Shown here one piece after another: positions 12,494-24,300 of a DNA stretch of 64,000 nucleotides. Below the pieces are notes generated by a model, which worked only from the letters and a program-made list of their open reading frames with translations, made no database searches and was not told where the DNA came from. The DNA comes from Megachile rotundata (lineage: Eukaryota; Arthropoda; Insecta; Hymenoptera; Megachilidae), in the NCBI RefSeq assembly GCF_050947335.1, contig NC_134993.1:9176001-9240000 (forward strand), in the 5' to 3' direction. Every line of letters begins with the position of its first letter. Position 1 is the stretch's first letter. A program made the position numbers and the translations under genes.

Positions 12494-15400
12494 ATTCGAT
12501 CTTCAAACACTTGAACGTGACAAGGAGTCTAACAGAAGCGTTCAATGGAATCTAACTGCAAAATTTGTGAGATAATGTGATCGATCAATCTTCCGATAAC
12601 ACCATACTACTCGAAAAGGACGTATGCTATCGACCTTTAATCGAATATAGTGACTAAGAATAAATTGTCAACAAAGTCTTTATTATTTATTACTAGTTTA
12701 ATTAAACTGTTCATAAAAATTTCCGATTTTTCTTTGTTCTTATAAAATTGAGCCGTCGAAGTTATTTTGTTTCAAAGATTAAAAACTATTTCGTAAATTT
12801 TTATTTTGACGCAAATCGACATAAAAGTCCCCAAAAGTTAAAGACCCTAGTTTCGCTTTCCCCTAGTTTTTTCAAATCATAAAAAATTGTTAAATTGCAA
12901 TAACTTGTCCATGCGAGTTAATTAATTCCCCAGTTAACGGGTTAACACTTGCGAATTCTAAACGAACGGGTGATATCATGTTTTGTTCTCGAATATGCAG
13001 TGCAAATGTTTAATTTGCTATGTTCCCGTACAATAGAAATATAATTATACCGCGAAAATAGATGTTATTCTTGCCTGAAGATGTATTGTGAGTCATTGTA
13101 CTTATAGCTCTGTATACTATCGTCTTTTATTGTGCCCGTTTCTATCCAGCATCGTGTAATAATTACAGCGCAGAAATTCATAGTCAACACACATCGAAGG
13201 AATTCTCAAACATAATTCAATTGCGACAATTGTGGGGTTCATAAATCAAGGATTGTGAGATGAAAGATAACAGTGTTCTTCACCTTGCTACAAATTGGAT
13301 CATTTTCCTGATTTGTCCCAAATTGTTCTAGCCATCACATATGACTGAACTTCTTTTGTGATTTCAGTTATTTATTGCGCATAATTTAGCGATAAGAGGG
13401 GTTATAGTTGGTTCCGTGAATAATGTTGATTTGTTTATACCAATCAAGTTAATTCGGTTTTGATATTTTCGAATTTTGTAATTTTACTATTACTGTTATT
13501 ACTATTTTTGAATTTTGAAATGTTTCAAATTTCGAAATTTTTGAATTTTTGAATTTTGGAATATTAGGAATTTGAAAATATTTAACTGTAATATCTTGTA
13601 AGATGATGTTGCTATCAAAGAAAATGAGTCGCAAAAAATGATCATTCTTAAAAAGTGTTTCACTCTATAAAATGTTGAGAACCCCTGTTCTACAAATTAA
13701 TAACAATATAACCCTTTCCTTTTATTCCCTTTTATTTCCTTTTAATTACACCCTAACGCTATACTTCAGTTAAATTATTAAAAAGTAATTGCATTAATTA
13801 AAAAGTAGCTCATAAAAAATAAAAATAAAAATACACAATATCAAAAATATATATATATATACCGTTTCAAAGTCGTTGACAGTTAGTTCCTGACGCTAGT
13901 CTTTGTATTACAGAATGATCTCCCTCGTCTTCCAATTTACTTATTTTTTTCTGTTACGAGAAAATACGAAGATCTAATCTAATAACAAGATAAAGTATAT
14001 ATTTCACCATGTACTTCATGTTATCTTACCGATTGTAATCTCTTGAAGAGCAATAAACGCTATGCTTTTTATCATCACTAATCTGTTTATAAGATGGGAA
14101 CATCAAATTTCATGTAAGCTTACGTAGTTGAATTGTTTCGTGCGCTATTATTTATTGCGATATTAATAATCCTTTAAGTCATCGGCAACAAAGAATTTCT
14201 CATTCATGTTATCTGTAAAATTATTGTTGTATTTGTGTAATCGATCTCCAATGATTAATGTATTTTATATATTTCAGGGCGGGAAATTTGAAAATTTGAG
14301 GTTAATCTATATCGATCCTCTGAGGTCTCTATCGCAATTGAAAAGAAATCTATTTTACAATTACGTACATGTTTAGTACCCGAAAATAAAATAGGTGATG
14401 TTTACCTCCAGCGGTGACGAATTTATTCAGTAATACATAGTGCTTCGTGTGATTCAAGACTTTATCTATGCTTACTAATTTTATCTGAGAAATCGTTCCA
14501 TGTGACATATTTCACAGCTTTCGTCATCTTGTAACAGCACGCGACATTCTTCAATGATTTCGTTGTTTGAACAATTAAGAAAATCTGAAATTATAAACGG
14601 AAAGTATGTAACATCTACGTCGTTTGAAAATAAATATTTGTTATTTGAAACTTTACATTGATAATTTATACATATATACACGCGGATGAATTTTTATATA
14701 TTTGCACGTGTTTACTTTTTTAAGATTTTGGGTCCTTGATTGCAAGCATGAAATGGACGCAAGGACGCAAACATTACGTAATTTAATTCTGACTCTCAAT
14801 TCCATATATGTACATTCTTATTGTTATTTTATAGCATTAAAAATTCTCCTGAAATTTTATTCGAGGGTGGGGGTGAAATATACAAAAATATATTTTTTGT
14901 ATTAAAAATATGTGTACATTTTAAAGAAAGATATCATAGCAAAAGCGATTTTATTTTATAATATTAATTAAAATTTAATTAACTTTTTAATTAACTCTTA
15001 ATACATAAACGTAAATCTTCCATATGGCTTTCAAATTTAAAATGGTTCATATTGCATTTTCAAACATTTGGTAGCGTCATTTTTATTAAATCATTTATTT
15101 AAATGTGTTATATTGTAAATAGTGAAACAGGTGAAGTGTTATAGTTAAAAAATAAAAAAGGAGCAGACTAATATAGAAACCATATATACCCAAATTCTTA
15201 ATGAATTTTTTTTATATTATGTACACAAACGTTCAATTTGGAAGAGGCAATATTTGCTCAAAAATAAAGATCATCCGTTTGTCAATTAAAGACTTATGTG
15301 ATACACTTCATTATATTTAACATTATTGAAATCAACATAATCTTGTTTAATAGTAGATAATTGTACGATGGATTAAACCACTAAGTAACTTGTATTATCA

Positions 15401-17459
15401 TCTTTATCTCAAAAAAAATATTTTGATATTTTTCTGTTATAGACTGAAGTGTAGAAATAAGTGGTATAACATTTGATAGGGGACAACCACACATAGGAAG
15501 TAATATTTTTTATTTTCAATGTCATTTATCAATGAACAATTTAATTCCCATTTACATTTATCTTGACTCACCCATTTTTCTTATTACCTCATGAAAAATT
15601 TTTTTTTACCATAAATAATAAATTATATATAATTTAACAAAATTGTGTATTATTACTCAAGCGGTTGTTTTTATTGTAAGAAATAAAATAGGGGAAAAAT
15701 AAGTAAATAAGTATTAATTCAGTAGTTATCTGTAATTAGTCTTTGCATAAAATTTTGAATTATATACAGGATATCTTTAAAATAACATAATGCGATGGAT
15801 CTCATGTAATCCAGTGAAAATGGCATTATTATTCTCAATACTTTTGATATACAATAATAATCATTATTAATTAATTAGGTACAGGAACACTTTATCATTC
15901 GTGGTATTAATTAAAGATAATCAATTACATACAATAAATTGTTATCAGCCACGGTGCATCGCCTCCAGCCTCGGCGTTTAATCGGTTTCATTTTCAATGT
16001 AGATACTACATTTTTTATCCGTTTTCGTTCTGTCAAAAGTTTAAAAATCAGTTTTGTTTAGGAAGCGAGCGCCTACGACTATGAATCGAACCAGTATGCG
16101 AAGGCCATTCGAGAAGATTCAATCACACGTTCGATTTCTTATTTTGTTCCTTTCTTTCTCGTTTGTTATAATTCAGTTCCTTTAACGGAATCATTAAAAA
16201 GAAAACGAAGAATTCGATATCGAAACATAAACGTTTAAAAAGTATCGATGCTGATAATATTCGTTAGCGTAAACGACTACTAATGATTAAGCTTGCAAAG
16301 ACTACGATGAAGTTTGGAAAAAAATATATACAAAACGCTCGATGTATCAAATTTATCCTCTCGATATTAGACCCGCTGGTCTCCAATTTAGTAAGTATCT
16401 CTTAACCTTTTTTCCTTAGGCTTACTTCGACCTTACTGCACTAAAAAGGCACAATTGTTCGCACCTGATACAACATCGTTACGGTCTAGACTAATTAATC
16501 CTTTTCCACCAAAGTACTTCTTTATTACCCCCCATTTGCCAATTGCATATTGCTTGTCTATTTTTTCAATATGTTTACGTTTATGCAGGAGCTTATTTTA
16601 CAATGTCAGACGAGTGATATGGTGGTACGACAAAACATAATCTGTGTCCTTAATATTGTTTTTTTCCTTCACAATATCTTCGAATGCACGATATATTACG
16701 TATATTAAACAGAGCATGTGTATTTATAATGCACGTAATATATCCTCTTAAAAACTAATTTGTAATAATGTTTTTTTTTCCTATGTAAATCTAGGGTCTG
16801 TACAGACCTTACTAAGGCGATGAACTACGCGGGCTTTTGTACAGTCGTTTGGAAAACTATGGGAAGTCTTTAAGAGGAAGAAATTATTCAATCAATGTAC
16901 AGCGCTTCCTGACGTTATTGCAGCTTGTCCAGATTGACCGGAGATAATCAAACTGCAATCACTGTTAGTTGATTTCTTTTGATTGTATTTGCAAAACCTT
17001 TGCTAGAAAAAGGAACGCTTCTTATAAAGATCATATTGAAATTATGTACAACCTATGATTCCACATTGGTAATTTTCATTGCCAAATACATTAAAAAGAA
17101 AAAATAGACATAAAATGTAAATGAATATTGGAAGAACCATTTTGTTAAAAACAAAAATAAATTTCCAAAATGAGAAATGAAAACATACATAGTTTTGTTT
17201 CCTTTTTTTCTTCTCTTTTACTTAATAAACATATAATGGTTTTGCTTATTTAACAGATTTTTTGTTTCATCGATTAAAAGCACTTTCTCGGTTAACCGAA
17301 GCGGAAGAAACCGCTTTAGCAACTTCAATAAACTAACACCGAGTATCGCCTTATTATGATTTTCTTCTTATAGAATGCTGGTCCTCTTAAATAAAATTAG
17401 TTGCGGCACTTGTTCGAAGTTAGCACGTTCTTTATTCAGAATATCTTTGTTTCAGTCTA
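12494..17459. other. Intergenic AT-rich stretch between the upstream element and the Axin 3' end
   Basis: No gene seen on either strand. It contains an AAATTT-type repeat patch at about 13445-13590 and an (AT)n run near 13847. The frames at 14481-14905 and 16455-16640 have no recognisable domains or splice context. Confidence 0.55.
17431..17436 (-). terminator. Candidate Axin poly(A) signal AATAAA
   Basis: AATAAA on the minus strand, 24 bases beyond the Axin stop codon. It would give a very short 3' UTR. It is the only canonical hexamer close to the stop, but longer 3' UTRs cannot be excluded. Confidence 0.45.
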
Positions 17460-17586
17460 TCACTCGAGCGCCTTGACTTGCGCCATAACTTTACCCTCCC
17501 ATAAAGGTAAGACCTCCGAATCGTCGGTTATTTCTTCTTGAATAACCTTTGTATCCAAATCTTCGCACTCAGTTTTAAAGAAATAT
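17460..17586 (-). CDS. Axin: Axin coding exon 7 (DIX C-terminus and stop)
   Basis: Acceptor attttttttag; one base completes Arg782. It then encodes 41 residues ending LPLWEGKVMAQVKALE and TGA at 17460-17462. Short, but it completes the DIX domain (YFFKTECEDLD...VIQEEITDDSEVLPLWEGKV). Confidence 0.94.
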
Positions 17587-20500
17587 CTAAAAAAATAAAA
17601 AATACATGTAATTATTTGAAAATCCAACAGCACTTCAGTAGTGATATGAAATATTTTTATGTACGTACCGATAGCTGCCTTTCTTAGGAAGATATTCTTT
17701 AAATTGTTTTAAAGTGACGTTATGACCAGGAATTTTAGTCCTATAAGGAAACTGTTCGTCACAGAAACTGAACACAACGGTGGTAAAATCTCCAATATCT
17801 TGCTTCGTCTTTTTTAACGTTGATTGATTCGATTGGACATAAGATTGACTTTGCATTGTAGGCTCGTATGACTGTTTAGAAATATTAGAATGACGTTGTT
17901 TACAACTCGAACGTGCCCTATCTTCCTCTATTAATCTTCTTCTCGCTTCTTCTAATTGCGTTGCCTATTAATAAAATATATTGTTATGTACTTGAATATA
18001 ATATCAGTATATTTATAATAATGGGTGTGTAAGAATACTAACTGTATGAGGTTGGGGTAAAGGTGGCATTCCTGGATCAGCAACAAAGGGTTGGGCAGGA
18101 ACGCCCCATGTTTCCCTAGTCGTCCTTTCCAACGAGCCACTACGAGAACCATACTTTTTCCCATGACGACTATGTTTGACATCTGCTTTCTTGTCAGTTT
18201 CCTTGAGCCACGATAAAAGTCGAATATCTTTGCTAATCGTTGACGGTGGTGCATCGCTCACAACGCTTACACCACTGTCGGTTAGTTCTGTCATAGATTT
18301 CTTTGTGGCTGATCTTCTGGTCATATCTGACCTTCGGAATCTTTGATCATGACCTATAAAAAGCAAAATTGTAATAATTTAATATACATACATTAATAAG
18401 GTTTCAACATATTTTAATTGAATCTGAAATGTACCTTGGAGATATAGGTCTTGCTTATGGAGGGAATCGGCGTAATCAGATGGCACGGATTTAGATTTAG
18501 GCAAGTGAGATCCTAGTGAACTCATGGAGCCAGCTCCGACAAGATCGCTGCCTTCTTGAAAATCGTGAATATTACCACTATCTGCTGAAAACGTAGAGAA
18601 AACGTCCTTCTCTTTCCTCTGTTTGTACGGCCGTGGATAATTGTGCGTAGAACGTCTTCTTTCAGGCGAATGCAGTCTTGGGGATGAAAGTCCAGGAGAT
18701 CTAGAAGGCGTCAGATCTGACCAAACTCGTGACACATGTTGGTCTAAAATCGCTTGATCGTTATCTTCTTCTATCAATAATTTTTCTCTTAATGCATCGG
18801 CTAACGCTTTTGGAGCTCCGCTTGGCACCTCCAAAGGTACATCCTTATTAATTGTATCGCTTTCTTGCAAATGCCTATCAAGTTTTTCCTGAGATTCTCG
18901 TTCGCGTTTGACGTTCTCTAATTTCTCAATAAGCACTTGAGCAAATTCTTCCGGTTTTAACGGATGCATAAGATCACGCGGTACTCGCTGTGTACGAGGG
19001 ATGATAGTATGGTGTGCCAGTGGATCACGGTTTAAACTAGCTGAATCCTTCATAGCTCTACACTGTCTTATATACTGCTTCTTACTTCGTTGTTTATTCA
19101 TCGATACTCCATCACTGTAAATAAACAAATTTTAAAAATGAAAAGCTATACAAAATTTGGTACATAGTCAAGTATAAAAATATGCATACAAACTTAAAGC
19201 ATTAATATTAAGTAACAGGTTGCATATAATTCTTTTTTATTTTTTAAATTCAAAACAGTAATCACACCAGAAACTTGGGTACATCCAAGTATTGAATTGT
19301 TTTTATCAAATCACTGTATTCGAGAAATTTCATGAATTTTATCATAGTGTAAAAACATTAATACCTGAATAGTTTAAGAAAACAACTAGTGCAGATGGAA
19401 CAATTTATGTAAAAAAGAACTTTACATAAGGACATGGCTGTTAAATACGAGTAATTATTAATGAAAGATTATGAAATTTTAACAAATTTATTTACATATT
19501 ATATTATCCATTACACATAGTTTTTATGTAATAAATAATGTAAAAAAAACTTACACTGATGAATCGGTGAGAGACATATTGTCTGATTCAGTTCGTGCAT
19601 CACTGCTCAAGCTTTGAAGTTCTGAATCCTGTCTGGATACTGGGTTGTATGAGGAATATTGTGCGTGCAGTCTGGGTGCGAGCATATGATATGGACTAGT
19701 TCCATGTTGCAAGTAAATGCTATGAAGGCCACGCAAAACATCAAACCAAAGGGAAACAAACAAACAGAAGATTGGAAAATATATTAACAGAAATATTATA
19801 ATGATTAAAATATGAGAAAAAAATTAAAATATTTTGTACACTATGCTTATTCATGGTGTGACATATTTAGGTTATATATTTTTCATATTTTAAAAATGCT
19901 ATGTACATGAAATATTATATGCTACAAAAATGTTAAAAAAAAAACCACACAACAAGCTCAAAAAAAATAAAAAATGAAAAAGAAACCAGCTAAATAAAGC
20001 GTTTAATGCAAATCTAACTTTAAGCATTCTGAATAATATTTCAAATAAGAATTATAATTATAAAAAGATAAATTACCCAGCATATGCTTCTGGCTTTGGT
20101 CGAAGATCCATCGCCCTCGTTTGTTGGGTAGCCATAAGCATATCTTTGGTCAATCTCAGCTCACTCCTCAATTCCCCAGGCGTTTCACTAGCTGAATGCG
20201 AGCTATGTATGGAACTAACAAATTCACTGTCTTCATGGACAGTGGGCAATAAACTTGGCCCACAAGAAACAGACATTTCCCGACTGGATCCTGAACTAGG
20301 ACATCCACCAGAATCTGGGTTTTGGCAGGACTGAACATACTGAAGATACATGTCAGATCGTAGAAAGTTTGGATACGTAGTCTCATTAATGAGACGTTCG
20401 ACTTCCAACTGTACAGCATCGAATACTCTTTCATCTGCCCTCCCTTCTTTAACCCTGCGATTAGCCTCCTTTCGTACATCTTCTGGTATAGCTAACTGCG

Positions 20501-21290
20501 ACTTGAGGAAGAACTTTCTGTAGATAAGTTTAACCAATTGATGTATCCTTTCAGGATCATCTTGTTCCTTGAGACCCTCACAGGCAAACCAGAAGTTAAG
20601 AGGGTTTGCATGAGGTCTGCCTTCTTGATCCAGGTATTTTCTGAACAATTCCAAGCCCACTGGATCCTGCAGCAAGGAATGCAGGTTCCTGGCCCACCGC
20701 AAACAAGCTGGTGGTGAATCGCTTTCCATAGTTGTCGTACTACAGCAACCTTCCGGTTCAAATCCCAAAGGTGCCGAAGCATCGCAACCTGAAGCTGTTG
20801 GTGTTGCAAAAGAAGAACGCCTAGGGGTCAGAGTTGGACTCTGTGGACGGAACCTGCTGACGTAGTTTCCTGTTTCCTCTCCTGCAAAAATTAATGTTTA
20901 CACTTAAAATATCAATTATATTTGTAATATATTAATCTTCCTTTAAAATAGGAGTAATTTAAATAACTTTATATAATGTATCATAACTAGACTGCAGATG
21001 TTTATGTATTCATGGTACGTTAAGATTTGTAAAACATACATAAATCATGTAACCTATAATCTACAAATTTTATAGATATGATTCGTATATACTTTGCAGA
21101 CTTATGTTGTAAGTACATAATCATTCACAGTTTAATTATAACAGGTTGTAGCTATGTTGATTAACATAGCTATATTATAACAACTTATTTACAACATCTT
21201 ACCAGGTACTGGTGGCCGTGGAGAATTTTCATTGAAGCAACGTGCTTCGTTCTGTCGAGATCCACTCATCCTATCTATTATGGCCTTCAT
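17460..21290 (-). CDS. Axin: Axin, Wnt/beta-catenin destruction-complex scaffold (complete, seven coding exons)
   Basis: Join (minus): 21290-21203, 20881-20077, 19719-19555, 19114-18435, 18353-18043, 17964-17669, 17586-17460. Every junction is gt-ag and phase-consistent, giving 2472 nt or 823 residues plus stop. In order: tankyrase-binding RPPVPGEE (25-32); RGS domain that binds APC (about 92-213, ending NFLRSDMYLQYV); SLTDSSVDG block (347-355); GSK3-binding helix KPEEFAQVLIEKLENVKR (406-423); beta-catenin-binding helix AILDQHVSRVW (474-484); conserved QLEEARRRL (686-694); DIX polymerisation domain (about 743-821, with VVFSFCDEQFPYRTKIPG and LKQFKEYLPKKGSYR). The product is cytosolic and scaffolds GSK3, CK1 and APC for beta-catenin phosphorylation. 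Length and domain order match animal Axins. The frame is closed by an in-frame TAA just before Met1. A second in-frame ATG (Met8, 21269) is an alternative start. Confidence 0.96.
17669..17964 (-). CDS. Axin: Axin coding exon 6 (first half of DIX)
   Basis: Acceptor ttattaatag with phase 0, donor CG|gtacgt. Encodes residues 684-781, starting ATQLEEARRRL and ending YLPKKGSY. It includes the DIX strands VVFSFCDE and FPYRTKI. The true exon begins well before the first ATG in the exon. Confidence 0.95.
18043..18353 (-). CDS. Axin: Axin coding exon 5
   Basis: Acceptor ctttttatag (AG at 18354-18355), donor ACA|gttagt. Encodes residues 581-683: a basic/serine-rich stretch, LLSWLKETDKK, then SLERTTRETWGVPAQPFVAD and a proline-rich end. 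The region corresponds to the pre-DIX linker that recruits PP2A in vertebrate Axin (by homology of position only). Confidence 0.93.
18435..19114 (-). CDS. Axin: Axin coding exon 4 (GSK3 and beta-catenin binding)
   Basis: Acceptor tttatttacag, donor G|gtacat. Encodes residues 354-579 with the GSK3-interacting helix (406-423) and the beta-catenin helix AILDQHVSRVW (474-484), followed by a Ser/Pro/Arg-rich linker. The coding frame ends LYLQ; the in-frame continuation past the donor is intron. Confidence 0.95.
19555..19719 (-). CDS. Axin: Axin coding exon 3
   Basis: Acceptor ccttcatag, AG at 19720-19721. A GT|gtaagt donor leaves two bases that form Val353 with the next exon. Encodes residues 299-352, ending MSLTDSS, which with the next exon makes the conserved SLTDSSVDG. 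A cryptic donor two bases earlier (CA|gtgtaa) would break the frame. Confidence 0.92.
20077..20881 (-). CDS. Axin: Axin coding exon 2 (RGS exon)
   Basis: Acceptor tttttgcag ending at 20882, donor gtaatt at 20076. The 805-bp exon encodes residues 30-298: a Ser/Thr/Pro-rich linker, the whole RGS domain (LHSLLQDPVG...FWFACEGL...TYPNFLRSDMYLQYV) and the following acidic/serine-rich region. The open frame extends upstream of the first in-exon ATG and joins exon 1 in frame. Confidence 0.95.
21203..21290 (-). CDS. Axin: Axin coding exon 1
   Basis: Starts at ATG 21290 with in-frame TAA two codons before; Met8 at 21269 is an alternative. It ends ...SPRPPVP plus one base at a gtaaga donor. It carries most of the tankyrase-binding motif, which continues as GEE in the next exon. 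Confidence 0.88.
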
Positions 21291-21345
21291 GTATTATTTT
21301 ATGTTCTATGTTTAATTTAGGCCCACGACGCCTCTTAGTAGACAT
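21271..21345 (-). CDS. Upstream ORF overlapping the Axin start
   Basis: ATG at 21345 in a good context (AACCATG) opens a 24-codon frame beginning MSTKRRRGPKL. It overlaps Axin Met1 (21290) and stops with TAG one base before Axin Met8 (21269). It lies in the same exon as the Axin start, downstream of an acceptor (attacag, AG at 21359-21360), so it is in the mature 5' leader if that acceptor is used. Probably regulatory rather than a functional peptide. Confidence 0.5.
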   Translation of the reverse strand: MSTKRRRGPKLNIEHKIIHEGHNR

Positions 21346-21358
21346 GGTTAATCCAAAC

Positions 21359-24300
21359 CTGTAATAAACAATAATTTATTCTATTAATGTACCTATATGT
21401 ACAAATATAAAATAATGTTATAAATAAGTTTTAAGATGTTTTATTAAAACATCTACTACAAGCTTAAATATTTATAATTCAATTGTGTTGATATATATAA
21501 AATAAAAAAAATAGTCATTAAAGAGATTGCAATATTTTTATTCATGTTGTCATTTTCATTTGATCTATAATTTTGTTATTTAAGTTTCTCATCATTCATA
21601 CCAAATACTATGTATTTGAGTATATGATAACATGTAACGGAGGAGGCACATTCTGAATCCAGGATACTCGAACAATAGACCTAAAAGCTGGGGAAGCTGG
21701 ATCGATCGAGCTCTGTGGTGAGTCATATACCAATTAAGCACCTAAGGATGGTTTTCCTATCCAGAAGAACTCTAAGGGCGGAGCCTGACAGAAAAACTGT
21801 AGGGTAGCTCCTGGCAGTCTGCGCATTGAAAGATGCCTCTCTATATATCCCTATTGGTCCGCGCACAGCATTTGTGTGGTATTGATCGACAAAAATTATA
21901 ACGCAATCCATTGAACACTACAGTCAACCCCAAATATGGCTCAGATTTTAGAATAGAACTCTCAGCGGAGAAGTATTTTATTTTGACAGGATGGATAGAT
22001 ATTAATAGGTCTATAGAATAGGATATCCTATACAAAGAATAGACCATCACATCCCTAAGGTTCAACCTTTTGTTATGATAAGCTATAGAAATATGATTTC
22101 ATAAAGTTCCTATTATAAGCATTTTTACATTATATACTTATTATGAAAAATAAATATTATTGTTGGAAACCAATGACTTTACTCTATTAATTACATTAAA
22201 AATATGTCATGTTAACACATAATACCAAAGTAATTTTAGAGTATTAATAATATTCCACCAAATTATCAGTAATATACATTACATTAAGTTTTATTACAAA
22301 TTATACATTTTAAATATTTATAAATAAAAATTTATAAGAATTAAAAATGATAATATTAATTCAATCATTTAGGATTCTCTACTCTGATTTTAAATCATGC
22401 AATGTTAATGTTCTTCATTTAGTTTAGTCTGATAAGCACATGTTTGCAGATAAATGAATAGTATTTTTACAAATTTTGTAACTGAATTATTTAAATTTGA
22501 CATACTTCTATGTTGAAACTTTTTATATTACATACTTAAAATAAAAAAACATAAATTTTACAATAAAAAGCTGAACACATGGCATAGGCACACACATATA
22601 TCGCATTATGTGTAAATAGGTTTATAGAACAGAAAAGCTCTACACATGCATAGAAATCTGATCTCTACCTGAGCAAGAGGGAAAATATGAAATGAAAAGC
22701 TGTCATAATGAATCATCTTGCTTCAGTGCACATTTACCTGAATTAAGGGATGAAAAGGAATGTACATACCATTTTGCCAGTGCTTTTCTACAAGTGACCT
22801 TGAAACTTATATGGAAGTATAAAATCTATTATAATCTGAACGATTATATGGACCTTAACTACGAGTGCTTTCTAACTTCTTTTGTTATAGAAGAGAATGA
22901 ACATACGATACCACTGTCGACGCGTCTCTAGGCAAACTGAGCTAAGGCTGCGTCCTGACCAGGACTGACGCCACAGTCAGGAAGGGTGGAGTAGGGATAC
23001 AATGTCTGATCTTGTCAGATTGTGAAGCGCACAATTCTGACGTATCATGAAAAAGTAATGACTTCTAGAAATGTAATCACTGTTGGAGTGATTACATGTT
23101 CATTGTACAAATAATTTCAGTATTTAACTGTGTTTTCAACAAGTGGTTTCGCTATTAAATTTCTTACACTGTAAATGATACTAAAATCCTATTCAACATT
23201 TTTTTCCATTATTTTTCTTGTTGACTTTTTTACATGAATGCATTTACTGAAAAATGAAAGTGAAAGCAAATAAAAATTGAGTATCCTGTGGTCAACTAAT
23301 TTAATTAATCTCTGAAAGAGTAGCAAGATGAATATTGTGAATATTTCAGAGAGATTATATAATTATTTAAATTGATTATATTGAAGCATTTTTAATTATC
23401 TGTGCAAACAATAATGAAATTTTCAAATGTGTGTAAAATATGTTTTTCATACTTCAACTTAAAAAAAAATAAAATTAAAAAATTGTTGAATAAGTTTCTT
23501 TACTGATATTATACAACAATGACAAAGATAACAAAGTTGTTATTCACACTTGTTTATTTCAATTAAATTTATATATAAATCTATTATAGCTATTTTAATA
23601 ATATAAAATTTGTTAAATTAAAATAAACGTGTATAATTCTACATAAAGAAAGAGTACATTTACAACCACCTGTAACTTAACACTACAACGCCGCGTAACC
23701 ACAAAACCATTATAATTTTATTTACAAAATTTGTTCTTTCCATGGCAATAGATGGCATTAAGTATAGTTTAACATGAATATCATACCACATTTTGATTTT
23801 AACAATACGCAATCTACAGCTTTATTTAAAACACACCATTTAATACTATATTAAATGCATAAAAAAAGGATAATAAGAAAGTATTCATTCACATATTTTT
23901 TATTTATTATATCTTTTTGAGTGTCACTTTTTAATGTTTCTTTTACACGTGTGTTTTTAAAAAGCTCTATTTAGGGCGGCTACTTATAATGCGGCAATTT
24001 GTTGGCGGGAAATCGAGTTTAAATTAGCCATTTTTGGTTAATATATTGGCGCTGTATTCTTACTAGTAATAACTTACTATGACGTTCACAATCTATTATT
24101 TATTTTATGGTATAATTACAACAGAATTTCAACGCAGCACAATTATGTCTCTGTTTTATAAATCGAATTATAAAGATAGTTACATTATTTCGTTTCATAA
24201 TCACCGTGATAATGTGAGGTAAGCTTTTAAAAAGATTAATACTCTCATTAAAGTTATCATTGTGAGAATAAAAGTATTCGATTCGAGTGGAGACTTCATT

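Noticed and set aside
21343..21345. Reading MSTKRRRGPKL as a pogo/CENP-B-type transposase start
   Set aside because: The frame stops after 24 codons within the Axin leader and the resemblance is limited to a few basic residues.
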